Assembly: GCA_022013205.1 (NCBI GenBank)
Contig: JAKLQT010000088.1
Coordinates: 1-29,633 of the forward strand
Length of the DNA stretch: 29,633 bases
DNA from: Candidatus Omnitrophota bacterium
GTDB lineage: Bacteria; Omnitrophota; Gorgyraeia; B26-G9
Reading direction: 5' to 3'
The notes beneath the pieces are model-generated. The model was not told the DNA's origin, did no database searches, and was given only the letters and a program-made list of their open reading frames with translations. This document shows, piece after piece, positions 7,428 through 15,309 of the stretch. The position numbers and the translations under genes were made by a program. Position 1 is the first letter of the stretch. Every line of letters begins with the position of its first letter.

Positions 7428-8585
7428 TTAGAAACTCGGCTCAATGCAAAATGTTTTGAACTCTTTAGAACGCTTTAAACCGCCGATGATAAACATTAGA
7501 TTAGTCATATATTTCATTTTGCACCAGGTAAAAAAGTGTTTATACGGTTTCATCAAGAAGCAAACATCAAAGTATCTTCTCACAAAGTAAAGCGTAAGCA
7601 CGCTCATTATAGCGGTTAATCCGGCAGCAACAATACCGCCGATTCCGCTTAGCATAATAATCGCGCTAATGATTGCAATTAACGCGCTCAGATGCATCAT
7701 CTGAAAATACCCCAGATATATGAAACCTTTTACCGGAAAGTTAATACTAATTAAAGGAAGTTTCGGCCAGGCGCCGAATATTTGAAAAACAATATCAAGC
7801 TTTTGGCTGGCATGTTTCGCAAGCAGCGGAGCATGCGCCATGCCGTAAGTGACCCATACCTTTTTAAGCGCGGGAAAGTCAGCGCGGTGCATATGATCTA
7901 CCTTAGCATTGGGTTCAAAATAAAGTTTCCAGCCCTTATTCTGTATCTGAAGCCCAAACTCCATATCCTCACCGGTTTTTTCATTCCAAAAACGGGCATT
8001 TGCCTCATCTATAGCTTTTTTCCGGTAGGCAGCATTTGCCGTAACAAAGAAATAAGCACGATGCCCGGCGATCTGTGTAGGGGATTTATCAGTCAGAGGA
8101 GGGAAGTAGCCGTCTTTTATTGTGAATCCATATCTGGGGGCGACCATGTTAAAACGGAAATGCTCGCAGTATAATTCCGTGAGATTATCCGGCTCAACCA
8201 TCAGCGTGAAGATTTCACCGCCGACAATACCCACATCAGCGTTTTTATCAAAAACAGCCAGCATATCTGTTATCCAGGTTTTGCATGGCGCGCAATCACC
8301 ATCGGTAAAAAAGATATATTCGCCTTTTACAACCTCCAGCGCTTTATTCCTGGCAAATCCAGGCGATGGGCAGTCCGGTACTTCAACAAGTTTTATAAAC
8401 GGGTGTTTTTTCTGCCACTTTTTAATTAATTCCAAAGTTCCGTCCGTACTGCCGCCATCCGCGATTACTATTTCTATTTTATCGCGCGGGTAGTCAACAT
8501 TAAGTATATACTCAAACGTTTTCTCAAGCGTTCGCTCAGCGTTGCGAACAGGTATTATAAGCGAAATAAATGGATTAAAGCTCAC
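7428..8585 (-). CDS. family 2 glycosyltransferase, membrane-associated
   Basis: Probably transfers a sugar from a nucleotide-sugar donor to a lipid or polysaccharide acceptor at the inner face of the membrane. The GT-A fold is evident: ISLIIPVRNAERTL (7-20), ADGGSTDGT (42-50), the metal-binding DGD (95-97) and the acceptor/catalytic GEDMEFGLQ (205-213). About two hydrophobic segments near 297-337 anchor it. The start is GTG at 8585, fixed by aaggagg 5 nt upstream. It is monocistronic, with a good promoter upstream; downstream is the decayed repeat region rather than a clear terminator. No other cell-surface sugar genes are adjacent, so donor and acceptor cannot be inferred. Confidence 0.85.
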   Translation of the reverse strand: MSFNPFISLIIPVRNAERTLEKTFEYILNVDYPRDKIEIVIADGGSTDGTLELIKKWQKKHPFIKLVEVPDCPSPGFARNKALEVVKGEYIFFTDGDCAPCKTWITDMLAVFDKNADVGIVGGEIFTLMVEPDNLTELYCEHFRFNMVAPRYGFTIKDGYFPPLTDKSPTQIAGHRAYFFVTANAAYRKKAIDEANARFWNEKTGEDMEFGLQIQNKGWKLYFEPNAKVDHMHRADFPALKKVWVTYGMAHAPLLAKHASQKLDIVFQIFGAWPKLPLISINFPVKGFIYLGYFQMMHLSALIAIISAIIMLSGIGGIVAAGLTAIMSVLTLYFVRRYFDVCFLMKPYKHFFTWCKMKYMTNLMFIIGGLKRSKEFKTFCIEPSF

Positions 8586-8625
8586 TTTATCCTCCTTGTT
8601 ATTGTTTTTTGAAATGTAAGGTTAT

Positions 8626-8655
8626 ATTATAGAATAATTAATTAGATAAAGTCAA
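8626..8655 (-). promoter_or_regulatory. sigma-70 promoter for the glycosyltransferase gene
   Basis: On the minus strand, -35 TTGACT (8650-8655) and a perfect -10 TATAAT (8626-8631) have an 18-nt spacer. The -10 is about 40 nt upstream of the GTG start. The -35 box directly adjoins the terminator of the upstream unit, so the gene is likely transcribed independently. Confidence 0.75.
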
Positions 8656-8656
8656 T

Positions 8657-8690
8657 AAAAAAGCGCCATAGTTTTACCTATGGCGCTTTG
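8657..8690 (-). terminator. rho-independent terminator of the lipoprotein/exported-protein unit
   Basis: A perfect inverted repeat (agcgccatag 8662-8671 and ctatggcgct 8678-8687, extended by two A-T pairs) has a 6-nt loop. In minus-strand reading it is followed by a run of six T (8662 down to 8657). It lies 14-40 nt after the stop of the exported-protein gene. Confidence 0.92.
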
Positions 8691-8703
8691 CTCAAGTTTA
8701 TGT

Positions 8704-10509
8704 TTAGAAATCAGGGGAAAGGAAAACAGTGATTAGCGCTTTCTTTGCTGCCGCCGGTATTGCTGTAGAACCGTCCGTAGTCCCGCTGATGTCATTAATA
8801 ATGGAATTAGCGCCGTCACTGGTATTAAATAGTTTCGCGTAAAACGCCTTTTCCGCAGCTTTCATTGCCTGCATTGCCGCTTCCTTATCGCCGGGATCAA
8901 TAGTGCCGAAAGTGCCCCATCTGGTAAATTCAGCAATCTGGATATCTTCCCGTATACCTTCCAATGCTGCCCATGCCTTTGGCGCTGTCTGCGTGGGATT
9001 TGGTAAAATATTACTGTAATCCCTTCTGCCTGTGGTCCATGTACCGCTGTTCATTAGACATGATCCCTGATCCCAGTATTGAGGGTCACTGCATTGTCCC
9101 ATCCAGGCCATTGATGCCGGCACAGCAAGGTCATCTCTTGCGTAATCCAAAGTTCCGCCATTAGCAGGTGTTACTAAATTCGCCATCCAGCTTACAGATA
9201 CTACCTGCATTATAGACCAGTTCACTGTAGTGCCGCCTGAATTATAAAATTTAAATCTGCTTACAGGTAAATACTGGTTCATCTGTGTGTCGCTATAGCC
9301 TAAAGCTGTTTTCAGGCTTGCCCTTAAAGCTGTAATACGCGCGTCCGAAACTGCCGTATCAGACATGAATTGGGTAAAGGCGGTTTCCATTTCAGTGTTC
9401 ATCTCATTATTTTTTTGTTGTATTTCATCCGCGTCAGGCATTTCATCACCCATGACATTTTTCTCAAATTCCTCAAACTTCTGCTGCATTGCGGCCATTA
9501 GAGTGTTCACCGCCGTAGTATACAAGGATACGTCGGCACCCGAAGCGCCCAGCACTGTCAGGGCAATGGTGTATTTTTTGAGGAAATTATCCGCTCTTAA
9601 TTTCTGAAGGCCGCGGTCAATTGTACTGCCCATTGCCTTTTCCGTGCTTGCCCTGATTGACCCGTTATTAACAGCCTCTTGTATGAGAGGGCAGACAATC
9701 GCGCCCATGTCATTAAATCCCATTATAAGCCACTCCACTTTCATTCCGGCGTCGCTTGTCGCGTCAACAAGATATTCAAAAATTTTTGACGCGGCCTCAC
9801 CTCTTTTTTGCTTTTCGGCATCAGAACCGGATGTAAAATACTGGTCAACAGAATCCTTGTAAAGAGAGGATAAGCCGCTGAGGTTGGCAACAAGGTTTGT
9901 TCTTAAACTACGCAGTTGAGCATTAGTAGCTCCTTCTGTGCGCAATGCAGCTTCAAATCCTGTTGTAGTGCCGGTCCCGTCTGTTCCTTTAATACCCTTT
10001 AAGCAAAAGTTGGCCATCTGTGTGATTTCATTTGTTGTAACATCAGAGGAACGCACAAGCATAAAACCGAAAAAAGCCAGCAGGGGATCGTCTGTTCCCG
10101 CGCTTTTAAATACACTTAAAAAGGCCGCAGTCTGGTTTTCTGTTATCGGAGATACGCCGAAATCAATGCTTGAGCCTGCGGCAGGAGCGGGTGCGACTGA
10201 TCTTCTTATTACGTTGCCCGCGGAATCTTTGATTGTAATCACGAGGAAGTTATACGCAGAATTATCAGGTAATCCTGAGAGTGAAAAGCTAAGTTTACCG
10301 TTGCTGTCGGCGACAGCGTTAGTAGAGACTCTAATGCTGTCTCCGCTGCTGGTGGAAGTAACCTGGCCATTACTTTTAACTGCTTCTACTGAAATATAAT
10401 ATGTTCCGCCAACCACAAAAGCTGCCTGTGCTCTATCCGCAATACTTAAACCCCATAAAGTAATCGCAAGACAAAAAGCCATACTAATAAAAAAAATTCT
10501 GAATTTCAT
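8704..10509 (-). CDS. exported protein of unknown function, 601 residues
   Basis: I do not recognise a family. The start chosen is ATG 10509, with aggggg 8 nt upstream; an in-frame TTG at 10515 is only about 2 nt from that site. The product opens with a signal peptide (basic MKFR, a hydrophobic stretch, then RAQA|A near residues 26-30), so it is exported. Residues about 31-105 are Gly/Ser/Thr-rich and look beta-structured, Ig-like. The rest looks mainly helical, with an acidic Gln/Glu/Met-rich segment near 340-380. A two-cysteine motif, CSDPQYWDQGSC (473-484) followed by GTW, could form a disulfide. It is second in a two-gene unit after a small lipoprotein gene and ends in a strong terminator. 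The likely location is periplasm or cell surface. No catalytic motif was seen. Confidence 0.85.
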   Translation of the reverse strand: MKFRIFFISMAFCLAITLWGLSIADRAQAAFVVGGTYYISVEAVKSNGQVTSTSSGDSIRVSTNAVADSNGKLSFSLSGLPDNSAYNFLVITIKDSAGNVIRRSVAPAPAAGSSIDFGVSPITENQTAAFLSVFKSAGTDDPLLAFFGFMLVRSSDVTTNEITQMANFCLKGIKGTDGTGTTTGFEAALRTEGATNAQLRSLRTNLVANLSGLSSLYKDSVDQYFTSGSDAEKQKRGEAASKIFEYLVDATSDAGMKVEWLIMGFNDMGAIVCPLIQEAVNNGSIRASTEKAMGSTIDRGLQKLRADNFLKKYTIALTVLGASGADVSLYTTAVNTLMAAMQQKFEEFEKNVMGDEMPDADEIQQKNNEMNTEMETAFTQFMSDTAVSDARITALRASLKTALGYSDTQMNQYLPVSRFKFYNSGGTTVNWSIMQVVSVSWMANLVTPANGGTLDYARDDLAVPASMAWMGQCSDPQYWDQGSCLMNSGTWTTGRRDYSNILPNPTQTAPKAWAALEGIREDIQIAEFTRWGTFGTIDPGDKEAAMQAMKAAEKAFYAKLFNTSDGANSIINDISGTTDGSTAIPAAAKKALITVFLSPDF

Positions 10510-10532
10510 AGCCAATTCCCCCTAATCTTTGG

Positions 10533-10661
10533 TTACTTTCCGCTTCCAGTCGCGCTTGACCCGGAACTGTCGCTATTATCTGAGCAGCCGCAAAGGCTTA
10601 CAGATATACTTAATACACAAACAATGAGCATGACCAGCCATAACCTTACTTTAAAACGCAT
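10533..10661 (-). CDS. small lipoprotein, 42 residues, unknown function
   Basis: A short frame with textbook start signals: aaggagg 5 nt before the ATG at 10661. The peptide begins MRFKVRLWLVMLIVCVLSI, a basic then strongly hydrophobic signal. It reaches a lipobox-like SLCGC (22-26), predicting lipidation at Cys26, and ends in a short Ser/Gly/Asp-rich tail of 16 residues. The stop is 23 nt upstream of the 601-residue exported protein, so the two are cotranscribed. Asp28 is not adjacent to the lipidated Cys, so inner-membrane retention cannot be assumed. A function in surface attachment or complex formation with the exported protein is a guess. Alternatively it could be a leader peptide, but the lipobox favours a real protein. 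Confidence 0.75.
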   Translation of the reverse strand: MRFKVRLWLVMLIVCVLSISVSLCGCSDNSDSSGSSATGSGK

Positions 10662-10717
10662 AATTTCCTCCTTTCACTATTAAATTTATTTTGAGGCAAA
10701 TACTTTAATCTCTGAAT

Positions 10718-10746
10718 AGTTTATGACATAAATTACGTTTAGTCAA
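10718..10746 (-). promoter_or_regulatory. putative promoter for the lipoprotein/exported-protein unit
   Basis: On the minus strand, -35 TTGACT (10741-10746; 5 of 6) and -10 TAAACT (10718-10723; 4 of 6) are 17 nt apart. The -10 is about 57 nt before the lipoprotein ATG. The -10 is mediocre, which would suit a regulated promoter. Confidence 0.5.
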
Positions 10747-10749
10747 ATT

Positions 10750-10777
10750 TAATTTATTGAGATGTAATTTATTGAGA
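10750..10777. repeat. 13-bp tandem direct repeat taatttattgaga
   Basis: Two exact copies at 10750-10762 and 10765-10777, 15 nt start to start, lie just upstream of the minus-strand -35 box and between two divergent promoters. The placement is that of an activator or repressor site. The sequence is AT-rich, so chance cannot be dismissed. Confidence 0.5.
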
Positions 10778-10849
10778 AATCCCCATCTTTAAAGGTGTGT
10801 TTATTTATAAAAAATAAAAGTTATTTTCGGGAAAATGCCATTTTAACTA

Positions 10850-10878
10850 TTGACATGCTATAAACTTAGATGTATACT
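10850..10878 (+). promoter_or_regulatory. sigma-70 promoter for the TonB-like gene
   Basis: A perfect -35 TTGACA (10850-10855), a 17-nt spacer and -10 TATACT (10873-10878). Transcription should begin near 10885, just before the ribosome site aaaggag at 10886-10892 and the ATG at 10904. An upstream TTG at 10850 lies inside the -35 box and cannot be the start codon. Confidence 0.85.
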
Positions 10879-10903
10879 TTTTTTAAAGGAGTATATCTTA
10901 AGC

Positions 10904-11584
10904 ATGGGGCGCAACAGCGATTTATTTCAAATAACTTTTTTGGTATCTTTGGTAGTTCATGCTGTTTTGTTTCTGCCAATGCCTGAGATTAAAAAATCAA
11001 AACAAAAAGAAATAAATCAGCTTGACCTTAACTATTTAACGCTTGAAATCCCCGCGAAAAAAAGGGTAGCCAGGTTTAAGCGTAAAAAAATAAATAATAA
11101 ACAGATTGCTCTAACCAAACAACTCACTAAAGAATTGGCGCAAAATTCTGTTATTAAAAAACAGGATATTAAAATAACGAATCCGCAGGCTGTAAAGAAT
11201 CTTAGCAATCAGGGTAATGATATTATAAAGCTGGAGCAAAAGCAGCAGATAGTTACGGCAGCCGATGAACCTGAAAAAAAGGAACTTTGCAAAAATAAAA
11301 GTTACATTAGTTATTATAGGCTGATCAATGAACAATTGCGGCAGGCAGTCATTTACCCGACGCGTTTTACTGAAGGGGAGATCGCGCTTAGTTTTGTCTT
11401 AGATTCCGACGGGAAGTTGAAAAATGTGGAGGTTATGGAAACCGCTTCTCTTGAAAATGAAATTCTCAAAGAAACCGCAGTGCAAATCGTTAAAAGAGCA
11501 TCGCCTTTTCCGCCTTTTCCGAAAAACCTGCAACATAAACAGCTGACATTTAATATCGTTTTTTGTTTCAAAGAAAACAGCTGA
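10904..11584 (+). CDS. TonB family energy-transducer protein
   Basis: TonB proteins couple the inner-membrane proton gradient to outer-membrane receptors. From ATG 10904 the product has 226 residues. It has an N-terminal membrane anchor (about 8-26, ending MPMPEI-like) and a charged Lys/Gln-rich linker (about 30-130) in place of the usual proline-rich one. The C-terminal TonB domain (about 135-222) shows INEQLRQAVIYP, FVLDSDGKLKNVEV, then KRASPFPPFP. The longer frame from TTG 10850 is rejected because it begins in the promoter. No exbB, exbD or receptor gene is adjacent. It is divergent from the lipoprotein unit. The family is clear from the C-terminal domain; the partner receptor is unknown, so I give no tonB symbol. 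Confidence 0.85.
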   Translation: MGRNSDLFQITFLVSLVVHAVLFLPMPEIKKSKQKEINQLDLNYLTLEIPAKKRVARFKRKKINNKQIALTKQLTKELAQNSVIKKQDIKITNPQAVKNLSNQGNDIIKLEQKQQIVTAADEPEKKELCKNKSYISYYRLINEQLRQAVIYPTRFTEGEIALSFVLDSDGKLKNVEVMETASLENEILKETAVQIVKRASPFPPFPKNLQHKQLTFNIVFCFKENS

Positions 11585-11677
11585 CCCGGAAATTTCATGA
11601 TGGTGCTGTAATAGTCAATTAGGTGAAAGATTAGGGTTGAATAAGCGATTCTTTTCTTCAATTTTTTAAAAAAAAGT

Positions 11678-12406
11678 ATGTATAAAAAAAGATTTTACCG
11701 TACAAATACATATAATAGTGATCTGGTTGCTTTCGGTGTCAGGCATTTTGAAAGTGATCTGCTTATATACGCGCATTCTGATTTAAGCGTAGTCTCCTTT
11801 GAATATTTACGCCGCATTCATGGGCAGGTCAGTGATTATTGTCAGAGCCATCCTGAATTTGAAAAATCCCTGGAACCTGTTGATATCGCGCGCAGAACAC
11901 CAAAAATAATCAGGACAATGCATAAAGCATCGATTCGGGCCGGTGTCGGGCCCATGGCTAGTGTCGCGGGCGCCATCGCAGAAGCGGTTGGGAAAAAGCT
12001 GCTCAAATATAGCAGGGAAATAATCATAGAAAACGGAGGGGATATCTTTTTTGCTGTTTCCAAGGTTAGAAAAATCGGAATTTTTGCCGGAATCGGTAAT
12101 ATTTATAACCAGTTAATAGTAAAGATCTATCCTGATCAAAGCCCGTGCGGCATTTGTACCTCAAGCGGCCAATTCGGACACTCGTTAAGCCTGGGAAAAA
12201 CCTCTGCAACAATAATTATATCAAAATCTTCCGCGTTGGCTGACGGCTATGCTACCGCCTTTGGCAATATGGTAAATAATGAAGATGATATTGATTTTGC
12301 TTTAAAGTCGGCGCGCAAGAAAAAAGACATAAAAGGCATTATCATCATAACCTCTTTAAAAATGGCAGCTTATGGGGATCTTTCTTTTGATGTCCTTGAC
12401 AAATAG
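11678..12406 (+). CDS. UPF0280 family protein (ApbE-like fold)
   Basis: Belongs to the UPF0280 group, distantly related to ApbE flavin transferases; its reaction is not known to me. The motifs seen are GVGPMASVAGAIAEAVG (about 89-105), ENGGDIFF (118-125) and CTSSGQFGHSLSLGK (about 160-174), followed by ALADGYATAFGNMV, which matches the ApbE-like core. Length of 242 is normal. No Shine-Dalgarno sequence precedes ATG 11678 (the upstream bases are poly-A), and the 93-nt gap from the TonB gene has no clear terminator. Transcription could therefore read through from the TonB promoter, with weak initiation. Its 3' end carries the -35 box of the rpsU promoter. Confidence 0.82.
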   Translation: MYKKRFYRTNTYNSDLVAFGVRHFESDLLIYAHSDLSVVSFEYLRRIHGQVSDYCQSHPEFEKSLEPVDIARRTPKIIRTMHKASIRAGVGPMASVAGAIAEAVGKKLLKYSREIIIENGGDIFFAVSKVRKIGIFAGIGNIYNQLIVKIYPDQSPCGICTSSGQFGHSLSLGKTSATIIISKSSALADGYATAFGNMVNNEDDIDFALKSARKKKDIKGIIIITSLKMAAYGDLSFDVLDK

Positions 12407-12424
12407 GCAGTTCATTGTTATAAT
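12396..12424 (+). promoter_or_regulatory. consensus sigma-70 promoter for rpsU
   Basis: TTGACA (12396-12401), a 17-nt spacer and TATAAT (12419-12424): both hexamers and the spacing are perfect. The -35 box overlaps the last codons of the UPF0280 gene. The predicted leader is about 60 nt and AT-rich. Confidence 0.92.
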
Positions 12425-12493
12425 CATACAACTTGTAGCTTTTGTTAAATATTGGATAGCAATTATTAAAATAAATTAAAAGGGGTGAGCAAG

Positions 12494-12667
12494 GTGGCAA
12501 AAGTAAGAGTTTCAAAAGGAGAACCGCTTGAAAAAGCACTGAGAATCTTCAAAAAAAAGCTGGATAGAGAAGGCACTCTAAAAGAGATGAGAGCTAAAAA
12601 GCATTATGAAAAACCCAGCGAAAAGAAAAAAAGAAAAGCAAAAAATGCTAGAAGCGGGCGAAGATAG
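12494..12667 (+). CDS. rpsU: 30S ribosomal protein S21
   Basis: Small basic protein of the 30S subunit. The chosen GTG at 12494 gives MAKVRVSKGEPLEKALRIF, matching the family N-terminus, and is preceded by aaggggtga 5 nt upstream. The in-frame GTG at 12485 lies inside that ribosome site and is less likely. The 57 residues end in a Lys/Arg-rich tail typical of S21. A perfect sigma-70 promoter drives it, and the M16 peptidase gene follows 17 nt later, so downstream genes may borrow strong ribosomal transcription. Confidence 0.95.
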   Translation: MAKVRVSKGEPLEKALRIFKKKLDREGTLKEMRAKKHYEKPSEKKKRKAKNARSGRR

Positions 12668-12684
12668 TCAATTAGAATATCAAT

Positions 12685-15309
12685 ATGTGCAAAAAAATTT
12701 CTTTATACATCTGCGCGCTTTTTCTGTGCTTTGTTTTAAATCTTAATACCGGCACAGGAAACTGCGCGCAAAATCCCCTCTCTAAGTATGCTTCATCATT
12801 TCCTCAAATATATGAGCATAATCTGGAAAACGGTTTAAATGTTTTAATTCAGGAAAAGCATGAAAGCAATCTTGTTGCTTTTGAAATTATTGTTAAAACA
12901 GGCAGTTTATTTGAAGAAAACAAACAAGGTTCCGGATTGGCTCACCTCGTTGAGCACATGGTCTTTAAAGGCACACAAAAACGGGGTGCGCTAAAAATAG
13001 ATGATGAGATTAAAGCACTTGGCGGCTCGATTAACGGCTATACTTCGCATCAGTTTACCGGTTATACGCTTGTTCTGCCGGCGGAAAATTTTGAAGCCGG
13101 CCTTGAGATATTAAGTGATATGCTCATGAATCCTGTTTTTGACGATATTGAACTTAAAAAAGAAAAAGACGTTATCCTGAGCGAGATCAAGATGAACCGT
13201 GATGATCCACAACGGTATTTTCAAAATAAATTCTGGCAACACGCAAATCTCATAAATCCATATAATCTACCTGTGATCGGGGTTGAACCATTATTTGTAA
13301 AGCTAACCGTAGACGACCTCAGAAGTTTTCATAGCAAATGGTATATTCCCAACAACATGATTATTGCGGTAGCAGGAAGCATTGATCCTGAAACTGCTTT
13401 TGGTAAAATAAAAGAACACTTCCGGAATTTCCCTATGGGGCATTTTCCTGATGGCGCTCTGCCGCAAATACCGCCATTAAAGGCCAGGCAGTATTTTGAG
13501 GAAGAATATGACGTTACAACATCTCGTATGATGCTGGGATTTTCCAGCGTGGTTCTGACTGATAAGGATTCCGCCTCGCTTGATATCCTGGCCACACTTT
13601 TAGGCACAGGCGAGAGCTCTCGTCTTTATGAGCCGGTTTTAAAACAAAAACAATTGGTGTACTCGATCAACTCATTTAATTATACTCCCGGTTTCCGCGG
13701 TGTATTCGCTATCAGCGCTATTCTGGATTTTAAAAATAAGGACGCGGCTATAAAAGAGATATTTAAAATCATTGATGAGCTGAAGATAACGCTTGTTTCA
13801 AAAAAAGAAATGGAAAAGGTGAAGAACATTTATATCAGCAATTATATCTTTTCCCAGGAAACTGTGGCTTCACTAGCCAAGGCCTTAGCCACAGACAAGG
13901 CCTATACAAATAATGCTTATTTCTCGTATTACTATTTAGAGAACATCACTTCCATAACACCCTCGGACATACAAAGGTGCGCGAAAAAATATTTATCTAA
14001 TGAGGATTTCATCACTGTTGTTTTAAAACCATTTTCCGTAAAGGCCTCTGATAAGGCACCCCGGAAGGATGAGAAGCGGGAAATTAAAAAAATCACGTTA
14101 AAAAATGGAGCAAGACTTCTACTTAAAAAAGACACTTCTATTGCAGGTGTCTCTATGCAAGCCGGCTTTGAGGGTGGCGCGCGCCGGGAAAATGATTCAA
14201 ACAGCGGTTTGTTTAACCTGTTAAGCAAAATGCTCCTAAGAGGCACAAAAAAACGCTCTGCCTGCGCGATCGCTAATGAATGTGAGCAAATGGGCGCGGA
14301 GATCTCATCGTTCAGCGGATATAACAGTTTTGGCATAAGCATGAATTTTCTGAGCAAGGATATAACAGGCGCGTTTGATATATTTTCAGATTTGATTTTA
14401 AATTCAGATTTTCCGATTAAGGAGCTTGAACTTGAGAAACGCTTAGCGTTAAAAGGCCTTGAGCTTGAAAATGATGATATTTTCCAGAGCACATTTAATT
14501 TATTGAAGGAGCAGCTGTTTAGCGATTACCCTTATCGGTTAAATCCCCGCGGCAATGCAAAGGCAGTGGCATCCATGAAGCCTGATGAGCTCAGGAGGGC
14601 ATATAAGGAATTCGTGAATGCCCCTAACCTTGTCTTGAGTGTTTTTGGGAACTTTGATGAAAATAAGGTTGAAGAAATGATAAAAGAGAAGTTTGAGAAA
14701 TTAAGAACAGCACCAATGCCGGCCTCGCCGGGATTCAATGAAAAAAGTTCAGAGGAAAATAAGCGAATAGAAAATCAGCGCGATAAAAAGCAGGCGCTGC
14801 TTATGATCGGATTTCCCGGCTGCGATGTAAAAAATACCGACAGCGTAAAACTTGAATTTCTCGATTCTCTGCTCAGCGGTTCAGGTTCTATTCTTTATAA
14901 AAACATTCGAGAAAAATATGGATTTTCCTATACTCTTGGAGGAAGCTGCGTGTCCGGATTAGATACCGGTTTCTTGTACATTTACGCGGCCACTAAGCCT
15001 GAGGTTATTGAGGAAGTAAAAATGATTGTTTTTGATGAAATAAACAAAATCAAAAACGGTATAATAGATGATACCGCAGTTGAAATAACCAAAAAATTTC
15101 TTATAGCGAAAAAAAGGATTGCCTTAGAATCAAATTCCGCGTTAGGTTTCACTGTGGCGTTAAATGAGCTTTACGGTTTAGGCTCAGATTATCACGAAAA
15201 ATATGAGGGTTTTATCTTGGAAATAGACAAAGAAGCAATTCAAAATACGGCTAACAGGTATCTTGATCTTAATAAAAGTGTAATAATTATTACAAAGGAT
15301 AAATTCTGA
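12685..15309 (+). CDS. exported two-domain M16 zinc metallopeptidase
   Basis: An insulinase/processing-peptidase family protein, probably periplasmic. Residues 1-28 look like a signal peptide (MCKKISLYICALFLCFV...GNCAQ). The first M16 unit has the zinc motif HLVEH (87-91) with Glu167 exactly 76 residues after His91, the family's third ligand position, so it should be active. A second M16 unit begins near 465 (ITLKNGARLLL). Where HxxEH would be it has SGLFNLLSKML, so it is the usual inactive partner half; together the halves form the clam-shell. Length of 874 fits a fused pair. No ribosome site precedes the ATG, and the gap from rpsU is 17 nt. The stop overlaps the next ATG (TGATG), implying coupling. 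Confidence 0.92.
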   Translation: MCKKISLYICALFLCFVLNLNTGTGNCAQNPLSKYASSFPQIYEHNLENGLNVLIQEKHESNLVAFEIIVKTGSLFEENKQGSGLAHLVEHMVFKGTQKRGALKIDDEIKALGGSINGYTSHQFTGYTLVLPAENFEAGLEILSDMLMNPVFDDIELKKEKDVILSEIKMNRDDPQRYFQNKFWQHANLINPYNLPVIGVEPLFVKLTVDDLRSFHSKWYIPNNMIIAVAGSIDPETAFGKIKEHFRNFPMGHFPDGALPQIPPLKARQYFEEEYDVTTSRMMLGFSSVVLTDKDSASLDILATLLGTGESSRLYEPVLKQKQLVYSINSFNYTPGFRGVFAISAILDFKNKDAAIKEIFKIIDELKITLVSKKEMEKVKNIYISNYIFSQETVASLAKALATDKAYTNNAYFSYYYLENITSITPSDIQRCAKKYLSNEDFITVVLKPFSVKASDKAPRKDEKREIKKITLKNGARLLLKKDTSIAGVSMQAGFEGGARRENDSNSGLFNLLSKMLLRGTKKRSACAIANECEQMGAEISSFSGYNSFGISMNFLSKDITGAFDIFSDLILNSDFPIKELELEKRLALKGLELENDDIFQSTFNLLKEQLFSDYPYRLNPRGNAKAVASMKPDELRRAYKEFVNAPNLVLSVFGNFDENKVEEMIKEKFEKLRTAPMPASPGFNEKSSEENKRIENQRDKKQALLMIGFPGCDVKNTDSVKLEFLDSLLSGSGSILYKNIREKYGFSYTLGGSCVSGLDTGFLYIYAATKPEVIEEVKMIVFDEINKIKNGIIDDTAVEITKKFLIAKKRIALESNSALGFTVALNELYGLGSDYHEKYEGFILEIDKEAIQNTANRYLDLNKSVIIITKDKF

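Noticed and set aside
10510..10515. TTG start of the exported protein two codons upstream
   Set aside because: The aggggg site is only about 2 nt from this TTG but 8 nt from ATG 10509.
10850..10903. Longer N-terminus for the TonB-like protein from TTG 10850
   Set aside because: The TTG lies in the -35 box of an excellent promoter and the added peptide is not family-like; ATG 10904 has a ribosome site.
11611..12675. Repeated 12-mer atagtcaattag near 11612 and 12664
   Set aside because: Exact 12-base matches are expected by chance in a window this size, and the copies share no context.
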